Counted from the stretch's first letter, positions 1 through 9,075 are shown. The stretch is 64,000 bases of DNA from Oxalobacteraceae bacterium AB_14 (GCA_000381565.1 KB906724.1:1431802-1495801); one strand, 5' to 3'. The notes: generated from the letters alone by a model not told the origin. Numbers and translations are program-made.

Positions 1-1
1 G

Positions 2-1306
2 CTGGCCGCGCGCAAGGGCGGCAGCAAGAGCGTGATCGTCGAGCGCTTCATCGCCGGCAACGAACACCGCCTGCTGGTGGTGGGCAAGCGCCTGATCGCC
101 GCCGCCGCCGGCGAATCGCTGTGGGTCACCGGCAACGGCAGCTCCAACATCATCGAGCTGGTCGACGACCAGATCAACACCGATCCGCGCCGCGGCACCA
201 CCGAGGATGCGCCGCTGAACGCGGTGGCGCCCGAGCACGGCGCCGAGATCATCCTGGAGCTGGAGCGCCAGGGCATGACCGCGTATTCCGTGCCGCTGGA
301 CGGCCAGAAGGTGCTGATCCAGCCGAACGGCAACGTCGCCTTCGACGTCACCGACCAGGTGCACCCGCAGGTGGCCGCGATGGCCACCTTGGCCGCGCGC
401 GTGGTCGGCCTGGACATCGCCGGCATCGACTTGGTGGCCGCCGACATCACGCGTCCACTGGAAGAGCAGGGCGGCGCCATCATCGAAGTCAACGCCAGCC
501 CCGGCCTGCTGGCCCACCTGAAGCCGGCCAGCGGCGAGCCGCGCAACGTCGGCGAGGCCATCGTCGACCACCTGTTCGCGCCCGAACAGAGCGGCCGCAT
601 GCCCATCGTCGGCGTCGCCGGCAAGCACGGCACCACCATGGCCTCGCGCCTGATCGCCTGGCTGCTGCAAATCAGCGGCAAGAAGGTCGGCCTGGCCTGC
701 GCCGACGGCTTGTTCGTCAACGGCCGCCTGCTGCCGCGCGACGGCTTCAGCGACTGGGAAACCGGCGAACGGCTGCTGCTGAATAAAAATGTCGAAGCCG
801 GCGTGTTCGAAGCCAGCGCCCGCATGATCCTGACCGAAGGCCTGGCCTACGACAAGTGCGCGGTCGGCGTGGTCACCGACGTCAGCGACTTCGAGGACGT
901 CGGCGAGTTCTACATCGACAGCCACGACAAGCTGTACGGCGTGCTGCGCACCCAGGTCGACGTCGTCCTGCCGAGCGGCGCGGCGGTGCTCAACGCCGCC
1001 GACGCGCAGGTGGTCGACATGGCCGAGCTGTGCGACGGCGAAGTGATCTTCTACGGCGTCGACGAGCAGCTGGCCGCGATCGCCGAACACCGCCAGCACG
1101 GCAAGCGCGTGGTGTTCCAGCGCGCCGAGCGCATCGTGCTGGCGCAAGGCCACGAGGACGTCGCCAGCCTGCCGCTGTCGCCGCTGGTGCCGCCGGAAGC
1201 CGTGCTGGCCGCGATCGCCGCCGGCTGGGCGCTGGGCCTGTCGCCGGAGCTGATCAGCGCCGGCCTGCGCACCTTCGAGGCGAACCCGAAGCGAACTCAT
1301 CACTGA
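2..1306 (+). CDS. cphA': Cyanophycin synthetase paralogue (CphA' / CphA2-like), 5' end outside window
   Basis: This reading frame is open from the first codon of the window, so the N-terminus is missing. The visible part begins inside the ATP-grasp domain (VERFIAGNEHRLLVVGKRL), which aligns closely with the full-length cphA just downstream. It continues into a Mur-ligase-like domain. There the P-loop is degenerate: cphA reads GTNGKTTT, while this protein reads GKHGTTMA at bases 620-643, without the nucleotide-binding lysine. The protein stops soon after the motif RTFEANPKR, so the C-terminal Mur lobe present in cphA (YGHNPDAI region) is absent. Loss of Mur-ligase ATP binding plus a short C-terminus fits the CphA2 type, which in cyanobacteria polymerises beta-Asp-Arg dipeptides with its ATP-grasp domain; that activity is inferred here. 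The gap to cphA is 38 bp, suggesting one operon. Confidence 0.85.
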   Translation: MAARKGGSKSVIVERFIAGNEHRLLVVGKRLIAAAAGESLWVTGNGSSNIIELVDDQINTDPRRGTTEDAPLNAVAPEHGAEIILELERQGMTAYSVPLDGQKVLIQPNGNVAFDVTDQVHPQVAAMATLAARVVGLDIAGIDLVAADITRPLEEQGGAIIEVNASPGLLAHLKPASGEPRNVGEAIVDHLFAPEQSGRMPIVGVAGKHGTTMASRLIAWLLQISGKKVGLACADGLFVNGRLLPRDGFSDWETGERLLLNKNVEAGVFEASARMILTEGLAYDKCAVGVVTDVSDFEDVGEFYIDSHDKLYGVLRTQVDVVLPSGAAVLNAADAQVVDMAELCDGEVIFYGVDEQLAAIAEHRQHGKRVVFQRAERIVLAQGHEDVASLPLSPLVPPEAVLAAIAAGWALGLSPELISAGLRTFEANPKRTHH

Positions 1307-1344
1307 TATCACCGATACATTCCACGGAAAGAACAAGCAGATTT

Positions 1345-3915
1345 ATGGAAGTCATCCGCACCCGCGCCCTTCGCGGCCCGAATCTTTGGAGCCACCACAC
1401 GGCGGTGGAAGTGATCGTATCGTGCCCGCCCGAGGAGCAGTCGATCGCCGCGCTGCCCGGCTTCGAGCAGCGCCTGCGCGCGCGCTTTCCCGCCATCGGC
1501 GCCCTGCACACCAGCGGCCACACCGACGCCGTGCCGCTGGCGCGCGTGCTGGAAGTGGCGGCGCTGAGCCTGCAGGCGCAGGCCGGCTGCCCGGTCACCT
1601 TCAGCCGCACCACGGCCACGCTGGAAGACGGCATTTACCAGACCGTGGTCGAGTACAGCGAGGAAGCGGTCGGCCGCCTGGCGATGACGCTGGCGCACAA
1701 TCTGATCAACGCGGCCCTGGCCGACACCCCGTTCGACCTGACCGGCGCGCTCAACGAACTGCGCGACCTGGATGAAGACGTGCGCCTGGGCCCGAGCACC
1801 GGCGCCATCGTCAGCGCCGCCGTCGCGCGCGACATTCCGATCCGCCGCCTGACCGAAGGCAGCATGGTGATGTTCGGCTGGGGCTCGCGCCAGCGCCGCA
1901 TCCAGGCCGCCGAGATGGACAGCACCAGCGCCATCGGCGAGTCGATCGCGCAGGACAAGGAACTGACCAAGAAACTGCTGCACGCGGCCGGCGTGCCGGT
2001 GCCTATCGGCCGCACCGTCGAGGACGTCGACGACGCCTGGGCTGCCGCGCTGGAAATCGGCCTGCCGGTGGTGGTCAAGCCCAAGGACGGCAACCAGGGC
2101 AAGGGCGTCACGGTCAACGTGATGTCGAAGGAGCACCTGGCGATCGCCTTCCGCGCGGCCAAGGAATTCCGCGACGACATCATGGTCGAGCGCTACCTGC
2201 CGGGCCACGATTATCGCCTGCTCGTCATCGGCAACAAGCTGGTGGCCGCCGCCCGCCGCGATCCGCCGCAAGTGGTGGGCGACGGCGTGCACACCGTGCG
2301 TGAGCTGGTCGGCATCGTCAATTCCGACCCGCGCCGCGGCAGCGGCCATTCGACCTCGCTGACCAAGATCCGCTTCGACGACATCGCCCTGGCGCGCCTG
2401 GCGCTGCAAGACCTGGAAGCCGATTCGATCCCGGCCAAGGGCCAGCGCGTCATCCTGCGCAACAACGCCAACCTGTCGACCGGCGGCAGCGCCACCGACG
2501 TCACCGACGACGTGCACCCGGAAGTGGCGGCGCGCGCGGTGGAGGCGGCGCAGATGATCGGCCTCGATATCTGCGGCGTCGACGTGGTCTGCGACGGCGT
2601 GCTGCAACCGATCGAGAACCAGCGCGGCGGCGTGGTCGAAGTCAACGCCGCCCCCGGCCTGCGCATGCACATCGCGCCGTCGTTCGGCAAGGGCCGCGCG
2701 GTCGGCGAAGCGATCGTCAACACCATGTTCGCGCCGGGCGAGAACGGCCGCATTCCGGTGGTCGCCGTCACCGGCACCAACGGCAAGACCACCACCGTGC
2801 GCCTGATCGCCCACCTGCTGACCGCCAGCGGCCTGCGCACCGGCATGACCAACACCGACGGCGTCTACATCGAGGGCCGCCAGACCGACAGCGGCGACTG
2901 CAGCGGCCCGCGCAGCGCCCGCAACGTGCTGCTGCATCCGGACGTCGACGCGGCGGTGTTCGAAACCGCGCGCGGCGGCGTGCTGCGCGAAGGCCTGGCC
3001 TTCGACCGCTGCCAGGTGGCCGTCGTCACCAACATCGGCAGCGGCGACCACCTCGGCCTGAACTACATCACCACGGTGGAAGACCTGGCCGTGTTGAAGC
3101 GCGTGATCGTGCAGAACGTCTCCGAGAGCGGCTTCGCGGTGCTCAACGCGATCGACCCTATCGTCGCCAGCATGGCGGCCAACTGCCGCGGCAAGGTGAT
3201 CTTCTTCGGCGCCGAGCGCGGTCACCCGGTGATCGCCACCCACCTGGCGCAAGGCTGCCGCACCGTGTACGTGGAAGACGGCCACCTGGTCGCCGCCGAA
3301 GGCAAGAACCTGCAGCGCATCGCGCTGTCGGAAGTGCCGATCACCCGCAACGGCGCCATCGGCTTCCAGGTGGAGAACGTGATGGCGTCGGTCGCCGCCG
3401 CCTGGGGCGTGGGCATCAGCTGGGACGCGATCCGCCTCGGCCTGAAAACCTTCGCCAACGATTCCGACAACGCGCCCGGCCGCTTCAACGTGTTCGACTA
3501 CAAGGGCGCGACCCTGATCGCCGACTACGGCCACAATCCGGACGCCATCCTGGCGCTGGTGCAGGCGGTGGAAACCATGCCGGCCAAGCGCCGCGCGGTG
3601 GTCATCAGCGGCGCCGGCGACCGCCGCGACCAGGACATCACGCAGCAGACGCAGATCCTCGGCCGCGCGTTCGACGACGTGATCCTGTACGAGGACGCCT
3701 GCCAGCGCGGCCGCGTCGACGGCGAAGTGGTGGGCCTGCTGCGTTCGGGCCTGAACGGCGCCCCGCGCACCACGCACATCCAGGAGATCTACGGCGAGTT
3801 CCTCGCCATCGACACCGCTCTGGGCCGCCTGCAAGCGGGCGACCTGTGCCTGATCCTGGTCGACCAGGTGGAGGAAGCGCTGGCCCACATCGCCAAGCGC
3901 ATCGCCGAAGCGTAA
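1345..3915 (+). CDS. cphA: Cyanophycin synthetase
   Basis: This enzyme makes cyanophycin (multi-L-arginyl-poly-L-aspartate), an insoluble nitrogen and carbon reserve, by ATP-dependent addition of Asp and Arg. The 856-residue length is typical of CphA. An N-terminal domain (about 1-160) is followed by an ATP-grasp domain (about 215-470) and a Mur-ligase domain (about 470-856) with an intact P-loop GTNGKTTT at bases 2773-2796. The Mur C-terminal lobe with YGHNPDAI is present. The frame is open further upstream, but the ATG at 1345 starts the family-typical sequence MEVIRTRALRGPNLW and follows a purine-rich GGAAAGAAC. A strong terminator follows the stop. It probably forms an operon with the upstream paralogue. 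Confidence 0.96.
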   Translation: MEVIRTRALRGPNLWSHHTAVEVIVSCPPEEQSIAALPGFEQRLRARFPAIGALHTSGHTDAVPLARVLEVAALSLQAQAGCPVTFSRTTATLEDGIYQTVVEYSEEAVGRLAMTLAHNLINAALADTPFDLTGALNELRDLDEDVRLGPSTGAIVSAAVARDIPIRRLTEGSMVMFGWGSRQRRIQAAEMDSTSAIGESIAQDKELTKKLLHAAGVPVPIGRTVEDVDDAWAAALEIGLPVVVKPKDGNQGKGVTVNVMSKEHLAIAFRAAKEFRDDIMVERYLPGHDYRLLVIGNKLVAAARRDPPQVVGDGVHTVRELVGIVNSDPRRGSGHSTSLTKIRFDDIALARLALQDLEADSIPAKGQRVILRNNANLSTGGSATDVTDDVHPEVAARAVEAAQMIGLDICGVDVVCDGVLQPIENQRGGVVEVNAAPGLRMHIAPSFGKGRAVGEAIVNTMFAPGENGRIPVVAVTGTNGKTTTVRLIAHLLTASGLRTGMTNTDGVYIEGRQTDSGDCSGPRSARNVLLHPDVDAAVFETARGGVLREGLAFDRCQVAVVTNIGSGDHLGLNYITTVEDLAVLKRVIVQNVSESGFAVLNAIDPIVASMAANCRGKVIFFGAERGHPVIATHLAQGCRTVYVEDGHLVAAEGKNLQRIALSEVPITRNGAIGFQVENVMASVAAAWGVGISWDAIRLGLKTFANDSDNAPGRFNVFDYKGATLIADYGHNPDAILALVQAVETMPAKRRAVVISGAGDRRDQDITQQTQILGRAFDDVILYEDACQRGRVDGEVVGLLRSGLNGAPRTTHIQEIYGEFLAIDTALGRLQAGDLCLILVDQVEEALAHIAKRIAEA

Positions 3916-3933
3916 GGTCCAGCCTTGTGCGCC

Positions 3934-3959
3934 AAGCCGACCTGCGGGTCGGCTTTTTT
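3934..3959 (+). terminator. Rho-independent terminator after cphA
   Basis: A 9-bp perfect stem (AAGCCGACC / GGTCGGCTT) with a TGCG loop runs into a T-tract. It lies 18 bp after the cphA stop and ends the cyanophycin operon before the type VI island. Confidence 0.9.
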
Positions 3960-4057
3960 CATGGCCGGTGAGTTTTGGTGACATTGCAATCGGGCGCGGG
4001 ATTCCTGCGGTCAATGGGATAATGCTAAATCAGCAATTTCATTTATACCGATTGAGC

Positions 4058-6925
4058 ATGCAAATGACCGAAGTACTGGAGCAGCTGCGCGCGTCGCTGG
4101 CGGGCTACTCAAGCGAACGCCGCCTGTATGCGCTGAGCGTGGACAGCGCCAGCGCCGACGAGCTGATGGTGGAAGCCTTCTTCGCCGACGACCCGCTGCA
4201 GGGCGTGGGCGAGCGCGACATCATCGCGCTCTCGCCTAGCGCCCAGCTCGACCTGGCCAGCCTGCTGGGCAAGCGCGCCGTGCTGGAAGTGCGCCTGGCC
4301 GATGGCAGCCGCGCGCGCTTCAGCGGCCATGTCAGCCAGGCGGGCATGCTGGGCAGCGAAGGCGGCCTGGCGCGCTATCGCCTGCGCCTGACGCCGTGGC
4401 TGTCGCGCCTGTGGCACGTGCGCAACAGCCGCGTATGGCAGGACAGCAGCGTCACCGACATCGTCGACGCCGTGCTGGGCGGCTACGCGCCGGACGCGCT
4501 GTGGCGCTGGAGCGGCGACGTCGCCGCCTTCATGGAGCAGGTGACGCCGCGCAGCTATTGCTGCCAGTATCGCGAATCCGATCACGACTTCATCCTGCGC
4601 CTGCTGACCGAGGAAGGCCTGGGCTGGCGCTTCGAGGACACGCCCGACGGCGCCTGCATGGTGCTGTTCGCCGACAGCACGCAGGGCAGCGCCGTGCCGG
4701 AGGACGCCAGCAGCGCGGCCGGCGGCGGCCTGCGCTACCACGCCGCGCGCGTCGGCGAGAGCCAGGACACCATCCAGTCGCTGCGCGCCAACCGCCGCCT
4801 GCACGCCAGCCTGGTGTCTGTGCTCAGCTACGACTACAAGGCCAAGAAAGCGACCGCCGCCAGCGCGCCGACCCGCTTGCCGGCCGGCGGCGCCAAGGCG
4901 CCGATGGTCGAGAGCTATGATCATCCCGGCCAGTACTTCTACACCGATGCCGCGCAGGCGGAACGCTACGCCAGCCTGCAGATGCAGGCGCACGAAGCGG
5001 ACGGCCGTCTGTGGCAGGCCCGCTCCACCGTACGTACGCTGCGCGCCGGCACCCGCTTCACGCTCACGCAAGGCCCGCTGGCAGGCGGCGACAGCCCTGC
5101 CTACGTGGTGCTGCGCGTGCTCAGCGTCGGCATCAACAACCTGCCTGCGCCGGCGCGGCAAGGCATGGCCGAGCTGTTCGGTCCGATTCCCGAATTGCTG
5201 GAGGAAGTCGCAGCCGAACGCTCCGCGCAGTTGCCGCGCGAGTTCGCGCTGGCGTTGCAGCAGGCACGCGACAGCGGCTACGCCAACTGCTTCGAAGCGC
5301 TGCCGGCCGAACTGCCATGGCGGCCGATGGTTGACGTTGACGGCCGCTCCGCGCGCCACCACGCCAAACCGACCGCGCACGGCAGCCAGAGCGCCATCGT
5401 GGTTGGCGCCGACGGCGGCGACCAGCCCAGCGGCGCCGACGAACTGTATTGCGATGCGCTCGGCCGCGTGCGCATCCGCTACCACTGGCAGGACGAGGCC
5501 AACGCCACCTGCTGGGTGCGGGTGGCGCAGCGCTCGGCCGGCGGCGGCATGGGCAGCCAGTTCCTGCCGCGCATCGGCCAGGAAGTGCTGGTGCAGTTCA
5601 TCGAGAACGACATCGACCGCCCCATCATCATCGGTGCGCTGTACAACGGCCAGGGCGAAGGCGGCGTGCCGCGCACGCCGGGCGGCGAACCAGGCGCAGA
5701 CAGCGCCGCCGTGTTTGATCCGGCGCACGACCACGGTGTATCGGCCCAGGGCAATCTGGCCGGCGGCAACAGCCCGCCATGGCACGGCGCCTCGGGCGAC
5801 AGCGCCGGCCACCGCAACGGCGCGGCCCAGTGGGGCATCCGCAGCAAGGAGTTTGGCGGCGCCGGCTACAACCAGCTGCTGTTCGACGACACCGACGCGC
5901 AGGGACGCGTGCAGCTGCGCTCCACGCACGCGGCCAGCGAACTGACGCTGGGTCACCTGATCCACAGCGCCGACAACTATCGCGGCAGCCTGCGCGGGCA
6001 GGGGGCCGAGCTGCGCACCGATGCCTACGGCGTGGTGCGCGCCGGCGCGGGCCTGCTCGTCACGAGCTACCAGGTCAGCCACAGTGCCGCCGAGCGCGAA
6101 CCGATGGGCGACAACACGTCCGGCATCGCGCTGATGAAGCAGGCCGTCAAGCTCGGCGAAACCTTCAGCGCGGCGGCCAAGACGCACGAGACCGTGGCCT
6201 ACGCCAGCCACCTCGGCGGCGGCAAGGCCGATGCCAGCGTACTCGATGGGCAGTCGGCGCCGCTGAAGGCGATGCTGGCGGCGGTGTCCGGCATGGTCGG
6301 CGACGCCAGCCTGGATGCGGCGCAGGCCGACGCGGCGAGCAAGGACAGCAGCCCCGGCGACGGCAAGCTGCCGCACAGCAGTTCGGCCATCATCGCCGTC
6401 TCGGCCAAAAACGGTCTGGGCGTGACGGCCGGGCAGGGCTTGCAATTAGCGAACGGCGAGACGCTGACGCTGATGAGCGGCGGCGACAGCCAGTACGTCG
6501 CCGGCGGCCAGTTCCGGCTGCACAGCGGCCAGGCCATCGGCGTGCTGGGCGGCGCGGTCAAGGCGGGCGAGCAGGGTGTGGGCGTGCAGCTGATCGCGGC
6601 CAAGGACGCCGTCGACATCCAGGCGCAGGCCGACATATTGAAGGTGCAGGCGCGCGACGACATCAATCTGGTCAGCGCCAGCGCTTTCGTGGACTGGGCG
6701 GCGGCCAAGAGCATCACCCTGTCGACGGCGGGCGGCGCCAACATCACCATCGACGGCGGCAATATCACGGTGCAATGCCCCGGCAAGATTACGATTCGTG
6801 CGGGTACGAAGAATTTTGCGGGACCGGATAAGTTGAACTACCCGCTGCCCAAGTTGCCGCAGGCCGTGTGCCTGGAGTGCTTGCTGAAGGCGATGAAGAG
6901 CGGCAGTGCGTTTGCGCTGAAATAA
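4058..6925 (+). CDS. vgrG: Type VI secretion spike protein VgrG (Rhs/VgrG family, DUF2345 C-terminus)
   Basis: VgrG trimers form the tip of the T6SS puncturing device and carry effectors into target cells. The N-terminal two thirds match the gp27-like VgrG/Rhs domain (typical stretch YRESDHDFILRLLTEEGLGW). Next comes the gp5-like OB fold with VRVAQRSAGGGMGSQFLPRIG, QEVLVQFIENDIDRPIIIG and ALYNG. A beta-helix-like DUF2345 region ends in repetitive DINLVSAS and ITIDGGNITVQCPGKITI segments. The frame is open back to 3968, but I prefer ATG 4058 or 4064 (MTEVLEQLRASL), since VgrG proteins start near this motif; neither has a strong ribosome site. About 955 residues. No other T6SS structural gene is in the window, so this is an accessory vgrG locus. 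The DUF4123 adaptor gene follows 23 bp later. Confidence 0.93.
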   Translation: MQMTEVLEQLRASLAGYSSERRLYALSVDSASADELMVEAFFADDPLQGVGERDIIALSPSAQLDLASLLGKRAVLEVRLADGSRARFSGHVSQAGMLGSEGGLARYRLRLTPWLSRLWHVRNSRVWQDSSVTDIVDAVLGGYAPDALWRWSGDVAAFMEQVTPRSYCCQYRESDHDFILRLLTEEGLGWRFEDTPDGACMVLFADSTQGSAVPEDASSAAGGGLRYHAARVGESQDTIQSLRANRRLHASLVSVLSYDYKAKKATAASAPTRLPAGGAKAPMVESYDHPGQYFYTDAAQAERYASLQMQAHEADGRLWQARSTVRTLRAGTRFTLTQGPLAGGDSPAYVVLRVLSVGINNLPAPARQGMAELFGPIPELLEEVAAERSAQLPREFALALQQARDSGYANCFEALPAELPWRPMVDVDGRSARHHAKPTAHGSQSAIVVGADGGDQPSGADELYCDALGRVRIRYHWQDEANATCWVRVAQRSAGGGMGSQFLPRIGQEVLVQFIENDIDRPIIIGALYNGQGEGGVPRTPGGEPGADSAAVFDPAHDHGVSAQGNLAGGNSPPWHGASGDSAGHRNGAAQWGIRSKEFGGAGYNQLLFDDTDAQGRVQLRSTHAASELTLGHLIHSADNYRGSLRGQGAELRTDAYGVVRAGAGLLVTSYQVSHSAAEREPMGDNTSGIALMKQAVKLGETFSAAAKTHETVAYASHLGGGKADASVLDGQSAPLKAMLAAVSGMVGDASLDAAQADAASKDSSPGDGKLPHSSSAIIAVSAKNGLGVTAGQGLQLANGETLTLMSGGDSQYVAGGQFRLHSGQAIGVLGGAVKAGEQGVGVQLIAAKDAVDIQAQADILKVQARDDINLVSASAFVDWAAAKSITLSTAGGANITIDGGNITVQCPGKITIRAGTKNFAGPDKLNYPLPKLPQAVCLECLLKAMKSGSAFALK

Positions 6926-6948
6926 GAATTGAACTGATAGGAACCCGC

Positions 6949-7911
6949 ATGGAGATGTATTTTGCTGTCGACGAACTGCCACCTGCATTCATGGCTGATT
7001 TGCTGGGGGCATTTCGACTGGCAAGATCAAGTAATGCCAATTTGTCCCTTTACGCGCTGATCGACGCTTCCTTCGACTATGTTCGACCGGGCAGCGGCCG
7101 TAAGGCATGGAAGGACACGGCAGTGTCTTTGTACGAAGGAACGGCGCTCGACGCTTTGAGCAAGGAATCGCCTCATCTGTTCGCATTTTCCGATGAGCCT
7201 GCATCCGCGCGAGTGCAAATGCACGGCATGTTGGCGAGGGCCAGCGGCATGCCGATGATCAGTTTTGTTGCCAGCCAACTGAACCTCGACGCCTTGGCGC
7301 AGACCTTCAAGGCTTTTTTGGAGATAAACACCGCCGACGGGCAGAGTTTTTTGCTGCGGTTTGCCGATACCCGCGTGCTTCCTGTGCTCGATTCCGTCCT
7401 GCGGGATGAGTGTGGAGATCTGTGGCGGAAGGGTGTGGCGCACTGGTGGCTGCCTGGTAGGGACGGAAACTTGCACACAATGCCGGCGCACCATTGGAGT
7501 GGCGACCAGGAGGATCGAGCGGATAATACCTTCGTGTTATCACAGGATGCGTTCAACCGCGTGGTGAGTGAGGGGGACGCCGACGCCATTCTCGATGTAA
7601 TTGCCGATCAAAATCCCGAGGTGTTAAGCCAAGCGATGCCCTCGGAAAACTATTGCGCGATCCGCAGGCTTGTGCCAAAAATGGCTGAATTGGGAGTCGA
7701 GAGTTTCCCTGATGCCGTGGTTTTCTGTACTACTGCTTTGCTCACGTCGGAGAATTTTCACTTGCATCCAGATTTCAATGCGCTGTTGGCTAACAAGAAA
7801 TGGGTTCCAGGAAAGCTTGGCGAAGCGCTCTTCGAAGTTGATGATGCTTCGTGGGAGGAGATAGAGGCGATGAAAATTTCTCGCGATAAAAGTTGTGATA
7901 AGGTTTTTTAA
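6949..7911 (+). CDS. DUF4123 T6SS effector adaptor/chaperone (Tap/Tec-like)
   Basis: DUF4123 proteins load a cognate effector onto VgrG. The 320-residue product shows the family pattern near its start (NLSLYALIDASFDY, then LYEGTALDALSKESPHLFAF) and the later FLLRFADTRVLPVL block. The rest (about 180-320) is poorly conserved, as expected for the effector-specific half. ATG 6949 is preceded by AGGA at 6939-6942 with good spacing; the frame is open further upstream but overlaps vgrG. The stop TAA is directly followed by the ATG of the first DUF3304 gene, so vgrG, adaptor, immunity array and effector read as one transcript. From here to about 10750 the sequence is clearly less GC-rich than the chromosome, which suggests horizontal acquisition. 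Confidence 0.85.
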   Translation: MEMYFAVDELPPAFMADLLGAFRLARSSNANLSLYALIDASFDYVRPGSGRKAWKDTAVSLYEGTALDALSKESPHLFAFSDEPASARVQMHGMLARASGMPMISFVASQLNLDALAQTFKAFLEINTADGQSFLLRFADTRVLPVLDSVLRDECGDLWRKGVAHWWLPGRDGNLHTMPAHHWSGDQEDRADNTFVLSQDAFNRVVSEGDADAILDVIADQNPEVLSQAMPSENYCAIRRLVPKMAELGVESFPDAVVFCTTALLTSENFHLHPDFNALLANKKWVPGKLGEALFEVDDASWEEIEAMKISRDKSCDKVF

Positions 7912-8382
7912 ATGATTTTTCGAAAGAAAAAGCCGTTGCGGAAATATGTGACAGCTATTCTGCTGTTGCTGATTCTTTTTGCTGGATATTCTATTTATCA
8001 ATATTTTTTTGTTGAGAAGACTGTCATTGCATCCGTAAATCCTTATAATTTCACGAATGTTCCCATTGTTGATCTGTTTGTGGATGAACAGTGGGGCGGC
8101 TCGGTTCACGCACATTCTGGCGGAGGCTCTAGCGTCTGCTGCGTGCTCATCCCTGAAAAATGGCGGAAGGATTTGGTTGTACACGTTAAATGGCAGAGAG
8201 ATGACGATCCGAAGTGGCATACCGCGACTGTCAAGGTACCCGCCTACACGGAAACGGCCGGGTTAGAAGTTCTTTTTTTGCCGAATGATGAAATAAAGGT
8301 CTACGTGAATGACCATTGGCCATGTTCTGAAGACCATCCTATGCCGAAGGACGAGAAATTGTGTGGAGCTGACGAAAAGTGA
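7912..8382 (+). CDS. DUF3304 small membrane-anchored protein, copy 1 (probable T6SS lipase immunity)
   Basis: A 156-residue protein with a lysine/arginine-rich start (MIFRKKKPLRKY), one transmembrane segment at about 13-33, and an exported domain with the DUF3304 signature: WGG, then GGG-SSVCCVLIPEKW, then VHVKW. This topology places the domain in the periplasm, where Tle-type lipases act. Its position between a DUF4123 adaptor and a DUF2235 lipase effector supports an immunity role; that is inference from context. It is the first of three tandem copies. By my count copies 1 and 3 differ at 23 of 156 residues. Its stop codon (GTGA) overlaps the start of a dead effector remnant. Confidence 0.8.
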   Translation: MIFRKKKPLRKYVTAILLLLILFAGYSIYQYFFVEKTVIASVNPYNFTNVPIVDLFVDEQWGGSVHAHSGGGSSVCCVLIPEKWRKDLVVHVKWQRDDDPKWHTATVKVPAYTETAGLEVLFLPNDEIKVYVNDHWPCSEDHPMPKDEKLCGADEK

Positions 8383-8475
8383 CGATCGCCGCGCCAAGTA
8401 CTGTCAAAGCTCTCCCTTTGTCCGGGTAGGGCCCGCGCCAAAGAGCAGGTGAGAAGGTAGCAAGCTCTTGCATGA
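8379..8475 (+). pseudogene. Vestigial 5' end of the Tle1 effector gene, after immunity copy 1
   Basis: The bases after copy 1 align with the first 35 or so codons of the effector gene at 9606. The remnant would begin with GTG (not ATG) overlapping the immunity stop and read VTIAAPSTVKALPLSG before a TAG stop; the intact gene reads MTTAAANTAKPLPLSG followed by CAG. Similarity continues after the stop through AAGAGCAGGTG and GCAAGCTCTTGCATG. It is a by-product of duplication of an immunity gene plus the effector start. Confidence 0.75.
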
Positions 8476-8513
8476 AAATTTATTGCAATCAAAGTTATGA
8501 TAAGGTTTATTAA

Positions 8514-8983
8514 ATGATTTTTCGAAAAAAAAGCAGTTGCTGAAATATGTGATAGCTATTTTTCTGTTGCTGATTCTTGTTTCTGGATATTATTTTTATC
8601 AATATATTTTTGTTGAGAAGACTGTTATTGCATCCGTGAATCCTTATAATTTCACGAATGTTGCCGTTGTTGATCTGTTTGTGGATGAACAGTGGGGCGG
8701 CGCGGTTAATGTCTATTCTGGCGGAGGTTCTAGCGTCTGCTGCGTGCTTATTCCTAAAAAATGGCGGAAGGATTTGATCGTACACGTTAAATGGCAGAAG
8801 ACAGAAGACCCGAAGTGGTATACCGCGATTGCCCAAGTGCCCGCTTATACGGAAACAGCTGGGCTGCAAGTGCTTTTTTTGCCGAATGATGAAATAAAGG
8901 TTTATGTGAATGACTATTGGCCATGTTCTGCGAAGCATCCCATGCCAAAGGACGAGCAATTGTGTGGAACTGACGAAAAATGA
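8514..8983 (+). CDS. DUF3304 protein, copy 2 (N-terminal frameshift in a poly-A tract)
   Basis: The second tandem copy keeps the membrane segment, WGG, the CCVLIPKKW signature and the C-terminus of copies 1 and 3. The homologous ATG at 8514 is followed by eight A residues, where copy 3 has nine. This shifts the frame and gives a stop at 8541. The intact frame (148 residues) can be entered from a TTG at 8537, which loses only the basic MIFRKKK leader, or by transcript slippage on the A-tract. It may therefore be weakly expressed, phase-variable, decaying, or affected by a sequencing error in the homopolymer. Confidence 0.65.
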
Positions 8984-9075
8984 CGACTGCTGCGGCAAGT
9001 ACAGTCAAGCCTCTCGCTTTGTCCGGATAGGGTCCGTGCGAAAGAGCAGGTGCGAAGGTCGCAAGCTCTTGCATG
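8980..9075 (+). pseudogene. Vestigial 5' end of the Tle1 effector gene, after immunity copy 2
   Basis: A second effector remnant overlaps the copy 2 stop as ATGA, exactly as the intact effector overlaps copy 3. It reads MTTAAASTVKPLALSG and then TAG, the same codon position where the remnant after copy 1 stops. Similarity resumes after the stop to GCAAGCTCTTGCATG. The shared stop suggests that the two remnants descend from one already inactivated copy. Confidence 0.75.

Noticed and set aside
856-1344. Upstream extension of the cphA reading frame
   Set aside because: The extension overlaps the paralogue in another frame and is Arg-rich shadow sequence; ATG 1345 gives the conserved CphA N-terminus.
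1309-4014. Minus-strand open frame of 901 codons opposite cphA
   Set aside because: Antisense shadow of cphA; low-complexity composition and no domain.
3984-4023. TTGCAA and GATAAT upstream of vgrG as a promoter
   Set aside because: The boxes are 28 bp apart, too far for a sigma-70 promoter.
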